Made by a program: the position numbers and the translations under genes | In this document: positions 36,201 to 50,100 of the stretch, in pieces | How the letters are laid out: every line of letters starts with the position of its first letter | How positions within the stretch are numbered: position 1 is the stretch's first letter | The notes under the pieces: generated by a model | Databases searched by the model: none | What the model was told of the DNA's origin: nothing | Seen by the model: the letters and a program-made list of their open reading frames with translations, nothing else | NCBI GenBank assembly: GCA_035578155.1 | Contig: JAPWDM010000008.1 | Coordinates: forward strand, 29,537,280-29,601,279 | DNA: 64,000 nucleotides | Reading direction: 5' to 3' | Origin: Brachynemurus nebulosus | Lineage: Eukaryota; Arthropoda; Insecta; Neuroptera; Myrmeleontidae

Positions 36201-39200
36201 AAGAACATACTCATTACATATCCGTTAATTGTTGAGAAAGTTAGGCATTATTCAAAGGGTACGCACAAAAATTTCCGATATCATTTGAATTCACTTGATG
36301 AGCAAAAAGACCCAAATGACCCTAAAATTAAGGGGGACCACTAATGTAACCGCCTGAAACAAGGTGATTTTTGGGAATTTTTTTAAAGAAAACTAACTAT
36401 ATGTAATGTTTTAATATTTTCAGGATATATTCGTTGATATATATTAAATTCCTGATAAAATTTTTGGACCAAAAAATTGAAAATTCAGTAAGTTATTCAA
36501 GATCTCCCAAGACTCCAAAAAAAAGTTCCCCCACTGCTGCAGTGATAGCGGCCTTCACCCTGCCTGAAATAAAAAAAAACCAAAAAGCCTATTAAACTAG
36601 AAGGTATGGTCCGTACCGTGAACCTCAATCGAAAAAAAAAGTTGAAATTTAACAAAATGGCGGAGTTTTTAAAAAAAGTTTCAAATTTTGCGCGAAAATT
36701 TGATAGTTTTTGGCTTGCGAAAATTATATTTTTTATTCGATCAGAAAACTGGAGGTTAATGGTACGAATAAACATATATAAAAGAAGCTGCAATAAGAAT
36801 CAAATCGATCGAATGATTTGTCTTCGAGTTATAACTGCAGCAAATTTGAAAAATGTAATTTTTCTTTACCTTACCTTTTAGTTTTAATCACTGATAATTT
36901 TTACTAAAATTATTTACGATGTACTCACTATAACGGTCATAGTAAAACTAGATGAGACGTCTAAATGTGCCAGGGTCACAACATGTGACTGGCAGCCACG
37001 TCCAGAAACTCCCGAACTATCAACCTTCATATACATTTCTCAATACCTCAAAGTAAACAATGAAAATCAAAATCGACTCTTCGGATGGCTGTAACTCAAA
37101 AATTGTTTGAGATATGCACTTGAAATTTTAGTATGTTATTTTCTAAGGTATAGACTATCGATACATGCAAAAAAAAAATTTCAAATTTTTTTGAAAACGT
37201 CACACAAGTGGTCACCCTTAAAAAAGTCTAAGCCTACAATGCACCACTAAAACAGAAATGCGAACGCTACACGGCGCTAGTGTTGCGAACGGAGTGAATA
37301 ATGCTGTTTGTCATACAGGGAGTGCCTTTTGGTGTGACGATACATTTACAGTAAATTCGAATAATATCATGTTTTCGAAATAGGGACATCTCTATGGTAA
37401 ATTTATTCGACATTCAAAAATTTTTTCAAGAAACATTGCGATTATTAAGAATCATTGATTTGTATGTACATATGTACGATACTGTGTGAAAAATTGCAAG
37501 CTGCCTACAAATAGAAATTCAAATATAGAAAAGACAGAATGACAGGAAATAACATATTTTGTGATGAATGATTAGCTACGTATTTTTCGTTTCCCTATTA
37601 TTTGCGAGGTATATTTGAAATGAATTCAACGCACGAACGTATACAAAACCTTACTTGTGTCAATGAAATGTTTTAAATGGTTTTCTTTTACTCCATCTTT
37701 TGTACTATAATATCCAATCCAACTTACAGTCGATCTGTAAACTCAAAATACCCCTGTCACAGCACCCTGCATAACATAACGAATTTCCGTTTATAAAAAT
37801 TAGTTTTTCTCGGAAACCAGTTTACATAGAATAAAAGTTCAAAAACCTTTTTCATGTGATTTTTTATCCTCTTTCCATTTCTGTAAAAAAAATGTCACAA
37901 AAACTTTTGGATTTGGGTAAATTTTGGCAAAAGACTAATTTTTTTCACGAATAATGCCCATAAAGCCATGTTCCGGGCATCAGACGTATCTGGCTGAAGA
38001 CTTTCAATCTTTTCACCAAATTTCATAAAAATAGAATGTTTCGTTCGAGAGTTATCGTGCTGATACAAAAATACATGCATATATAGATCTGTGTGTCTAC
38101 ATATAAATTTTAGTGAATGCCATTTTCCACTTCTAAGAACCTCAAAACAAATTTCTGTTGTAGTCCCGGGTCCTGAATTGATTACAGATTATAATATAGC
38201 TATAATAGCTGAATTTTCGATTCGAAAATTCGCTAAAATGCCCTATCTATAGTATAACTTTTTTTAAAAAACATACTAAATACACTCCCAGGAAGTATGG
38301 TACATAGCTGCCTGATCATCCAAAATTTCTTTAGAATTATCCGCAAATTTTATTTTGGGTATGATTTCAGTTTTAGAGATATTTTTGTTATGGTTACGGA
38401 TTTCCATAATACATATCTCTAGTAAACTTTTTAACGGTTAACAAATAGTAAAAAATTCGTACATATTTTCGAGAGAGTTTTTAGCTATATTTGGTCGATT
38501 CAGTCATATAGGAATTAAAATTCGGGGGTCACTTTTTTATTTTTTTATAATTAAAAAAATATTTACAGAGGTCGATACAACATTCCTCTTGACCTCTCAA
38601 GGTTGGTCAGTTTAGAATTTCAAATTCTGTCCTAATTTTGTATTTTTTTTTGTTTGTTTTTTTATATTTTTAGTGCTCCGTACCAAAATTGGTAAAACGG
38701 AACATTTTTGAAATTATTTCGATGTCTGTCCATTTGTCACTGGTGATATTCTCGGAAACTATTCGGCGCAAAGATTTAAAATTCATCACAGAGGGATTCA
38801 GCACAAATTTATAGAATTTAATTGCTTAGATTTCTTGAAAGAACTTGGCGGAAAGTAGGTATAAAACATTTTTATAGACAATTTTATAAGCATAACACCT
38901 AAATTAACAATTTTATAAAAAAAAAAACAACATTGATCGGAATTTTTTCCATTTAAAAATACTTGGCGCCTAATCTGTTTATTTTAAGAATAAAATTTAT
39001 TCGTCATAAAAAATATTTTACCCACTTTCGTATGCTATTATATTAAATCCATCTAAACAATTGATTGTATGGAATACTATTTGCGCAAGTGCAACGTGCA
39101 CTTGGCGGTTTGTTTTGGTTTTTCTGAAATCTAGCCCTGATTAGTTTTGTATTGGATATATTATACGCTTAGCGAAGCCACGAACAGAAGCTAATTTTGA

Positions 39201-42200
39201 CTATAACTCTAGGATATTTTTTGTATTGTGTTACGTACAAGGTCAAATTGCATACACTCATATTTGATGTTATGCATATTGCATACAAAATGTCGGCTGA
39301 TAAAAGTGCAATTAGTCGATATATGACAAATAACGCTTTATTAAACTAATTCACACATATAGTTCTTATACAGTTCGTTTCACAGAATTAAGAACATACA
39401 AAATTTAATGTGGGAAAAAATTATTGGGATTAGAACATGTTTATTTTTTATGGGTATAATTTTTATTTGGTATCCAGGGCTGGCGAGAGAAATGACGGGC
39501 TTCCGGGCATAACAAAATATTTTCAAATATTCGTTTCCACTTTTTTTTTTTCAGTTGACAAAATACAGTTGACGAGGTATTCTTACTTTGTCCGAGCCCC
39601 TAACTAGAGTTCTAATTCCTGGGCAATTACCCCACCTGAACCTCCCTCTTGCCGGCCCTGGTGGTATCCATAGTACCTAATTGTAAAACGATATTTTTAA
39701 AAAGTATAATCACAATAACTAAATATGAAAATTTTTGTTAAATATTATCTGTTATTAATAAAATAAGCAATAAATTTCAGTGTTAATTTAACACTTTACG
39801 GTCCGAATACACAGCATCTGTGTAATAGCTTTCCTTTGATATCCTTATCCATTTAGTGAACATGTTTGAAATCCCAAACCGTTGGACAAGTTCGTTAGTC
39901 ATATACGTCCGATGCACAGCCCCGGATCTACGATTTTTTAGAACCGGGGCAGAAACTTGAAAATGGCCCCCCCCCTCTCCAACGTTTGACATAAATTGTC
40001 AAAAAACTCGTAAGTATATAAGTCCTTTATAAAACTCCAATTTTTCCCGTTACGGCAATGATAAAAATTGAGGGTTTTGTAAAGGATCAATATAGGTACA
40101 CGGAGAGAAAATTCCTATAAAAATTACTGTGCTCATACTACAATCGACGTGTAATAGGCGAACATATCCAATTTTTGTACGGTAAAATTATAAAAATTAC
40201 AATAATATAACTATAATTTTTATAATTTTACCGTACAAAAATTGGATATGTTCGCCTGTTACACGTCGATTGTAGTATGAGCACAGTAATTTTTATAGGA
40301 ATTTTTCCGTGTACGAGTTGATTTTTTATTTCAATAAATCTACTTCGAAAGCACTACAAGTTGTGCAAATTTCAAATTTTTATCACCAGCCCCATCAGAG
40401 ATACAGGGGCGTAAAATTCCAAAATTTGGAAAAAAGTCAGTTTTCGGAAGTTTGTAAAAATTAAAGGATACAAGTTTCACAATTGAAATAGTGTGTATTT
40501 GTTTCGTAATGGGCAGTTGTACCCGTATAGCTCATAAAAATACTAAGCGAGGTTTAAAACATTCCTTCTATAAGAAGAAGAAAAAAATGTTCAAAAAGTG
40601 AATTTTGCTAAATTTTGATATCCAACTTTAAGTAAAGTTTTCTTATGGGAGGGACAAAAATAGGTTAAATATGGACATCACTTAAAATAAAGAGACATTT
40701 ATTACCTTTAAAATGGTTTTTATTTCAACCATTTAGGATGAACGGTTTATGAAATAGGTGCATTGGCATAAATGGCTGCAAACACAAAAATCAACGCAAA
40801 TTGGAAAACAAAAATGGCTACCATGCTTAAGCTGTTCAAGATAATTTTTTTTAAGAATTGTTCTCAATACTTCAAATATAATAGAAACAACTGGAAGAAT
40901 ATTAATTTTTTCTAAAATGGTCGAGCAACCAACTGTTTTTTTAGACCATTTGATATACACCGACCTAGTATGATTTTGGTGCCCCCTAAAACTGACGTCC
41001 GGGGTAGGGGTCCCGGCTTACCTCCCCTTAGATCCGGGCCTGCCGATGCTAGAATCATAGATTTCTGGACATTTTTCGTGAAAAAAATTAGTTTTTTGCC
41101 AAAATTTTCTCAAGTTTAAAATTTTTTACGATAGTTTTTTACACCATTAGAAAGGGAAGGAAAAATCACATAAAAAAGGTTCTTAAACCATTATTCTATG
41201 TAAAATGTTTTCCGAGAAAAACTAATTTTTATAAACGGAAATTCGCTATGTTATGCAGGATGCTGAGACAGGGGTATTTTATTTTTTTGCTGATCAACAG
41301 TACTTTTTGGGAATTACTTAACCACACATGTTTCAAGGTCTCAAAATGAGATCAAGTTACTAAGAGTCTTTTTTTGCTTACTATTTCCATTTGAGGCAGT
41401 ATTCCGTATAAATTTAAGAACTTAAAAAGTACTAGGGGATGAAAAAAGTGTAGGAAACACTGATATAGGCAATATTTATCAGACTAGAATCAACAGAAAA
41501 TCTTTTTCAATTTTTTAAACTAAAACCCTCCTAATCTTATTCTATCCTAACGTAACACAACTCGAATTCATAATGGCGTCAAGCGGGGGGAAGGCGGGCA
41601 GAGTACCCGCCGCCGCGTGATGTAGTCTACCTAATAATGAGGATAACAATATAACAACAGCAACTTCTATGCAAACCCCCTAGTTTTATTAATTAAACTA
41701 ATTATAAAAACGTTGCCAAGAACGTGTTGGACGCGTCCACGGTAGTGTTCCGTAGCTAATAATTCCTAATTTTCCAAGATAAAATATAGAAAATTGAAGT
41801 AAATTGATTACAATGGAGAAGTCTGCCATTTTATTTTTGTGGGTGAAAATAAAAATTAAAACAAAATCAAACAAAAATGTCAAAGAATAATTAAGATACC
41901 TCAACAACTAAGAAAGTTACGAGACTTAAAGTTGCATTTTACACAGATAGTTCTATTTCATCTGATACAGATGTGTGACGTCATCTTTGCTACGGGATTG
42001 CATATAGAGCAAAGAGGTTAGTTACTACGGATGCGACAATTTTAAATTTTTATATTTTACAAGTTCTATATTTTGACGTTTTAAAATGTCATTTTTTAAA
42101 CTTTTGAACATTGATAAATATGTAAACCAAAAATATTTAAAAAAAAAAAATTAAATTCATGGTAATTTAACATAATATAATGGACCATTTTCTCAAATAT

Positions 42201-44080
42201 GTAGCAATCTGTCACCAGGGCGGCGACACAGGTATTTGGGATTACATGTCTTTAATCGAGATATTAATTTAACCAACCAAAAATCACCTTTTGTTAATTC
42301 CACTTTAACAACGAAATTTGCCAATTCGGTTACCTAGGAATATTGTTTATTTTTTAGAAATTAATATTCCAACTATAGAGATAGTTCCGATTAACCCGTG
42401 GCGCCGCCCTGGTGTTAAGCAATTTTTTTATGCGGTTACATAGCAATGTTTAAATTAAAATTTCAATCATAGAGATGTAGTCCCAACTTACCTGTGTCGC
42501 CTCTTTTGTGTCAGACAGTTACATATTTTGAGAAAATGGCTCATTAAAAAAATATTGTATAAAAGATACTCGGTGTCCGACTATGCGGATATTTGACGTC
42601 ACAAGTGAATTGGAAATCAATCATTCCGCTTTAAACTGTGATTTTCTATTTCTCTATTATTTGTTAACAGATTTCAAAAATTTTTTCACCAGTTTATTAG
42701 TTTTGATCGATACTTTAGTTAAATATAACTACATATTGCATTATCTACACTATCAGACTTCTCCATTCATGGCAACAGTCAACATACAGGTGTGACGAAA
42801 CCATAACGATTCTTTCCTCTTGCTACGGAACCCTAAGAATTTAATAGTTTGTCTTTAGTATTCTTTAAGTTTCGATTCTATTAAAAGGACATTGTTTCAA
42901 CTGATATTTTGTATATTATTAAATTTATAGCAAGATATTTGTAAAAACTATGGATTGTAAGTAGTAGTATAGGTGTTGTATTTATGTACTTACACATACG
43001 CATACATGTACCTGTCTCTCTCACTCTCTATGTACATATTATGTGTGAACGAAAAGTATGTCAAAGAATTTTTATTACCTTGATTGTGTTGTGTTTTTAC
43101 ATATCGGTCAATCACTGCAATTTTCAAAGAGCTAATGAAATGATCGGAGAGAGATGTGTGGCCTCGTATGTATATGAGCCATGTGTGTGTATAAATACAC
43201 TTTTATGAACAGAGCGTGGTCATTGTCAAGGTTAAATTATGTATGATGCATGTAATATGTATTGTAAAATATATAGCCTAACTACATTTGCCACTTGATT
43301 GAATAGTTCTTGTATTTTCAACCCTTCAGTACGACGAATGGATCCTCAATCAACACCCTGTTAATATTAATTCTTAATTGATAATTTTAAAAATAAAATT
43401 GCGTCGCAGAACACTAGTGAGATTAGTGATGTCGAGCCGAGGAGCCATTTAGTCAATTAATCGACTAAAGTTATTTTCAAATAAAATTAGTCGAAAATAT
43501 CGACCATAGAAGTCGATTTATCGATTAAATTTTTATTAGTCGAATTTATGAATAAGGTAAACTGTGTAACCCTTCCGAAAACGATGTTTTCTTTTGAATT
43601 TAATTATTGACTTTTAATACTTAAAAAAAAGGAGATATGACATATCACAATGTGTTAATCTCATAAAAGTGAAAAGTCATACAAATAATAATATTTTTAT
43701 TTTTTCGAGTCCAATAAATAATACAAAAAAAAAAATAAATAAATAAATAAATAAAATAAAATAGTTAATTTTAGCCATTTAAAAAAAAAAAAATTATTTT
43801 ATTCATTTAGTCGAGAATAAATATTAATGACAGTTGTGGGTCGTCCCGTTGCACTAGGCCACTGATAATAAAGTAATCGACTAAACCGATTAATCGTCTG
43901 ACATCAGTACTAGTGAAAGTGATGTCAAGCCGAGAGGAGCAGTTAGTCGATTAATCGACCAAAGTTATTTTTCAAGTAAAATTAGTCATTAATCGAAAAT
44001 ATCGAGTATAGAGTAGTCGACTAATCGACTAAATTTTTAGTCGAATTGAAAAAAGGGTAATCTGTCTAATCTGTCTCTTT

Positions 44081-44179
<99 letters not shown>

Positions 44180-47100
44180 ATGACAATTTTGAAAAAAAAA
44201 ATTAATTACTTCAAATTTTTTTCTTAGTTTTATACAAGCTGGGGTGTCGTTTGAAACGTCTTGTTACAGGGAATTCAAAAAATGTAAAATTTCGAATAGT
44301 ATTCGGTCGAATATTCGGTTAGTCGGCGAGGGTAATGGTCGAATAGAGTATTCGTTGTAAGTTCTTTTCTAACGATATATGATAGGGTTGCTGAAAAAAA
44401 AAATATTATACTCACTTTTCAGTACAATAGAAACTATAGAGACAGCTGTGGAAATGATATTGGTGTGATAGACGAAAGTGATGAAATTATAAGAGTTTCA
44501 TGGTTTTGACTACGGAAACCATAGAATAGTCGACTAATCGAGTAAATTTTTAGTCGAATTCATGAATAAAATAACCTATGTAACCCTTCCAAAAACAATG
44601 TTTTCTTTTGAATTTAATTATTGACTTTTAATACTTATACAAATAATAATTTTTTGGAGTCCAATAAATAACATTTTAGCCATTTAAATCGACTAAACCA
44701 ATTAATCGACTAAATTTTTTCTCAAATAAAATTAGTCATTAATCGAAAATATGACTAAAATTTTAGTTGAATTCAGGAATAGGGTAATTTATGTAACTCT
44801 TTCACAGACGATGCTTTCTTTTGAATTTATTTATTACAGAGGCAGCTGCGAAGATGATGTTGACGTGACAGACGAACGTGACTAAATTATATGGGTTTCG
44901 TGGTTTTGACTACGGAACTCTAAAAATTATATTTTTTTTCGTATCAAAAAAAAAAAGAAAAAAATAATAGTAAAATAAATAAATTAGAAAGGACAGAACA
45001 ATAAGTAAGTAGTATTTCTCTTTGCTGTCTATTAAACTTGATGATTGCGGATGGTAGACCGACCTCCTCCGTGATGGAATGCATACAACTATGTCCGGCA
45101 TTCTGCACCGCAGATGTAGGTTAGTCGCGGTCATTCTCTTTGAATGGCCGTGGAAATTGTTCAAGGTATTTTAGTTAACTCGTCATTCGCGAATCAACTA
45201 ATAAAAATTATCTATTATATCACTTGAATTTTTCATAATCTATTTTTATGTTGACTCAAAGACACTATGTATATACAATTGTACAATATTTTTCATAAGT
45301 ATTCACGTATCCTATTATATATTTATAATAAATTGCGGTTATAATCATAGAGAAACGGTGCAAGAAGTGTACGACTACTTATAGCTTCGCGCTCTATAAA
45401 GCTTCACATCGCGAACGGCTCATGAAACGCAAAACCCCTGCAAAGTAAAACTGATATCTTTTTCTCATTACTGTAGACACGGTGGCCACATTACTGGAAA
45501 ACCTGGAAATGTCAGGGAATTTTTACTTTCTGGAAAAGTCAGGGAATTTTACCAGAAGACTGGAAAAAATTGATTTTTATATCTAGGGATAAAATTTCAA
45601 TCAATTTTTCACTTGTTTTGAGATTAGAATTAAAAATTTCTTGCTTCCTTTTTTTTCGTTCGTCATTTACTTTTTTACGTCAGAAATTTTTTTTGGGATA
45701 AAGTAGGGGTGGCATTTTTCACAAAAAAGTCAGGGAATTTTTTAATAAAATTTCTGGAATACCTGGAAAAGTCAGGGCACTTGATCTTCAAAAGTCTGTG
45801 GCCACCATGGTAGATCAAATCAACTAAAAATGGTCTGGTGTCATCAAAAAAATGCTATAGATGAAACAAAATCAGACGTACCAAGTTTTCTGTCTCTTTT
45901 CCTTTTTGTTATTTTTATATTAGAGTAACTACAGTAACTTAAGGTTGTACGTCTAATTTTACTCCATTTGTTAATGACGTGAGATCATTTTTAGTTGATT
46001 TGACCTATACTAACCTCTACTTTAAGCTTTGCTTTTCCCCTTAATCCTTAAAATTTTGGTATTTTTCGCCAGCTCGATCAAAATTGTCACCATTTTCATA
46101 GTTTTAAACCAGGGATTTCCAAAGTGCTATCCGCAAACTCTAAAAATGCGACCCGCGATACCAAATCGTTTGAAATTTCGAGTTCGTGAAAATAATTTAC
46201 ATTTTTTTAAGAAAAACCAATAAATCTGACTATATTGTGGTTAAACATTTTTCCGCTGAAAAACATCAAATTTTAAATGTACTATTTCTTGTAAATGTTA
46301 TTACATAAATCTTATATTTCAGTGGTGTTCAAACTTTTTTTGCTATGCCCAGTCCGAGTTACTTTTCTGTTCATCAGCAGTATCAAAAAACAATGAGCAG
46401 CTTCAAATTTCATGTTTCTAGCATCAAAATTACAGTTTTTGGACTTCTTAAAAAAATTTAGTATACCTCATGACGCCATCAAGTACAATTTTTTTTAAAT
46501 TAAGGGGGACCACTAGTGTGACATTTTAAAAAAAAATTGGAAAAATTTTTTTTGCTGTAGACTATCGAAATGTTTCGATAGTCTATCTATACCTTTAAAA
46601 ATAACATACTAAAATTTCAAGTGCATATCTCAAATAGTTTTTGAGTTACAGCCATCTGAAGAGTGGATTCTGATTTTCATTGTTAACTTTGAGGTATTGA
46701 GAAATGTATGAAGGTTGGTTGATAGTTCGGGAGTTTCTGGACGTGGCTGTCAGTCACATGTTGAGGAGCAGCTAGACCCTGGCACATTTAAGTGACTCAT
46801 CTAGTTTTACTGTGACCGTTATAGTGAGTACAACGTAAATAATTTTAGTAAAAATTCTCAGTGATTAAAACTAAAAGGAAAGGTAAAGAAAAACTACATT
46901 TTTCAAATTTGCTGCAGTTATAACTCGAAGACAAATCATCCGATCGATTTGATTCCTATTGCAGCTTCTTTTATATATGTTTCTTCGTGCCATGAACCTC
47001 TAGTTTTCCGATCGAATAAAAAATGCAATTTTTGCAGGCCAAAAATCATCAAATTTTCGCGCAAAATTTGAAACTTTTTTTAAAAAACTCCGCTATTTGG

Positions 47101-50100
47101 TTAAATTTCAACTTTTTTTCTTCAATTGAGATTCATAGTACGGGCAATACCTTCTAGTTTAATAGGCTTTTTGGGTTTTTTGATTTCAGGCACTGTGAAG
47201 GTCGCTATCACTGCAGCAGTGGCGGGACTTTTTTTTTTGGAGCCATGGGAGATCGCGAATAACTCACTGAATTTTCAATTTTTTGGCCCAAAAATTTTAT
47301 CATGAATTTATGATATATCAACGCATAGGGTAAAAGCCCCCTTTGTGGAACGGTATCTAATACTGGAACAGTTTTGACATTTACATATTTATTTCTTTAA
47401 TTAAGTAAGGAAACTTTAAATGCGAGGTGAATTTAAATTGAAAAACAATCATTCTATTAATAATAATTTTTGTTATCAGACGTTTCTTTCAAAAATAACT
47501 TCATTAATATGTAAATGTTCATAATTAGATACCGTTCCACAAAGGGGGCTTTTACCCTATATGTCCTTAAAATATTAAAACATTCGATACAGTAGTTTTC
47601 TTTAAAAATATTCCCAAAAAATTACTTTTTTTTCAGGCGTTCACACTAGTGGTTCGCCTTAATAGCTACAAAAATAATACGAATCAAATCTGTTGATGGA
47701 AGTTTGGGTAATCTGAATGTAATTTCTATTTTCCTATAAATATAGAAATTCCTTCAGAAAATGTGACTTATTTTCTGGATGTGATTTTTCTGGTAAGCTC
47801 TACATCGCGATCAACGGCTTGAGCACCACTGTAATATACAATTTGTTCTCCGAAACGACGGATTTTAGCTAAGTAAATATATTTTTCCTTTGTGTTTTTA
47901 CTTATTTTAAAATTTTTTTCTTGGCCCCCCAAACAATTTGGCCGGTTGACACAAAATTTTGGGAACTTCTGTTCTAGACACATACAAATAAATTTTTGGG
48001 TATCAAAGTTCACCAAAAAAGTTTTGAAAATCTTATAAGGTGCTAAAGAGAAGTAAAAAAAAAATACAGAATAATTTTTTTTTTAATTTGAAGAAATTTG
48101 ATTTGATTTTTTTTTAAATTGCTCCAGCAAAATGTTTTATTTTAAAAATGTGTTACTATGTTATTCATACTGTGCTAATTAAAAAAATAAATAAATCTAT
48201 ACATATAATAAAACTGTAACGAGACCATTTCTGTACATGGAATATTTTTTTGAAAATTGTACTGGTACTGTAAATAGTTATCGATGTAGATATCAAACAG
48301 CGATTTTAAAAATTTTTGTCTGTCTGTCTGTTCGGCATCACGCAAAAATTATTGGACGGATTTTAATGAAATTTGATGTGATGATAACTTATTACCTGGG
48401 TCAACATCTAGGACACTTTTTATTCCGGGAAAATGTCTCATTCCCACGGGAAAATAGAAGACCCATTTTGAGCATGTGCACACATTATGCAAAAACTATT
48501 GAAGAGATTTTGATAAAATTTGGAACAGTGATAATTTATTACCTGGGTCAACATCTAAGATACTTTTTACTCCGCGAAACTGTGCCATTTTTCACGAGAA
48601 AATAGAAAAACCATTTTGACCGTATGCACGCATTACCCAAATAATATTGTTCTATGCAAGTTCTGTATACAATACACTTATATACTTCTCATTAATTTTG
48701 CAACAGTGTGTCGCGCGAACGACGTCGCGGGTACAACTAGTAAATAAATAGAAAAGTAAGACTGGACGAGCGAAATTATGGATATTATGAACGTCAGTAA
48801 ATGTAGTAGGCTTTATTGTCCTTCTTAATTATAATAAAGAATTATAAGTAATCTTTTAAAAATAGTTCCTTTTTGTATAACACAGCCTATAAATCAGAAA
48901 ATACCCCTGTCGCAACATCCTGCATAACATAGCGAATTTCCGTTTATAAAAATTAGTTTTTCTCGGAAACTAATTAACATAGAACAATAGTTTAACGAGC
49001 TTTTTTATGTAATTTTTTCTCCTCTTTTAAATGGTATAAAATAATTTGGCAAAAATTTTTAAATAAGTGAAAATTTCGGCAAAAAACTAATTTTTTGTAA
49101 GAACAAAAACTATGTTCCTGGCATTCGTCGTGTCTGGCTGAAGAACTCATCCAAGGGTTTGGAACTTCCAATGTTCTCACCAAATTTTGTAAATATTGGA
49201 TACTTCGCTTGAGAGTTATCGCGCAGACACATATATACATATGTGTGAATATTATTTTCGGTTTCTATGGACCTCAAAACAAATTTTTCTGCCATAGCCC
49301 CGGGCAAGTCGCGTCATGACAGTGGCTGTAATAGCTGAATTCCATTCTGGAAATTCGCTAAAAGGCGTCGCAACACTCATTTTGTCCATTTCCATTTTTT
49401 TAGTTTTGTGCCGCCATTGTAACCATGTCCGAGCTACTGTAATCTGGTATTTTTAATTGTGTACGTATCTGAATGTAATTGACACAATCGATTCAATCTA
49501 ACTTTCAATAAATATAGCAAAAAAATCGTGTGTGTTGGATACGCATTAAGTTAGGGATCTTCAGTAACTGTAGTTCTTCACAGCTTTCGAGATACAAAAT
49601 ACAGGACCTTCTGAATATATTTTTATATGGTTCATTATAAAAATTGATAAATAGATAAAAATGGTATAACTATAATAAATAGTAAATTAATTAAAATTTT
49701 TAAAAATATAATTTGGTTATAAACAGCACTACAGAAGATCACAACGTTTGTGACGTCATTATATTAATTGTGTCAAATGCTGTTGACAGCTCGTACATAC
49801 TGTCAAAATTATTAAAATTTAGTGCGAAAAATTATTGGTGGTTATTTAATTAATTAGCAGTGTGCGACAAAGGGTTTATAAAGGCTAATTCTGGTCACAA
49901 AATATCTAACATATTTGGATTATTATCATATAATTATACAAAACAAGCGCGATAACTCTTTTAATTAGACATTTTCAATAGGATTTTCAATACAAAAACG
50001 TTTATAGCAAGTTATAATTGAATAGTAACAATAATTCAAAATAAAAAGACACTGTTGTATGTTCAAGCAATATAAACATTATGACGTCACATATGCACTC

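Larger units (their letters stand above)
39858..41276 (-). mobile_element. Helitron-like element, copy 5 (partial, split by insertion)
   Basis: The - strand shows the family from TACCCCTGTCTCAGC (41276 down) to the cat-ccg-atgc block at 41043, then continues at 39916 down to about 39858 (aacttgtccaacggtttggg on the - strand). The gap between is the hAT-like element at 39917-41042. The 3' hairpin end is missing. Confidence 0.7.

Noticed and set aside
36497..36881. Opposed ~90-codon frames
   Set aside because: Both lie in the 36.3-kb non-autonomous element and are not preserved in the copy at 46.5 kb.
46321..46360. hAT-like end 'cagtggtgttcaaacttttttt'
   Set aside because: Resembles the left end at 19416 but no right end or matching octamer was found before the next element at 46498.
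48237..48605. 122-codon + strand frame
   Set aside because: Covers a short tandem duplication of a dispersed 'tgtctgtc' repeat; no domain, no homologous protein recognised.
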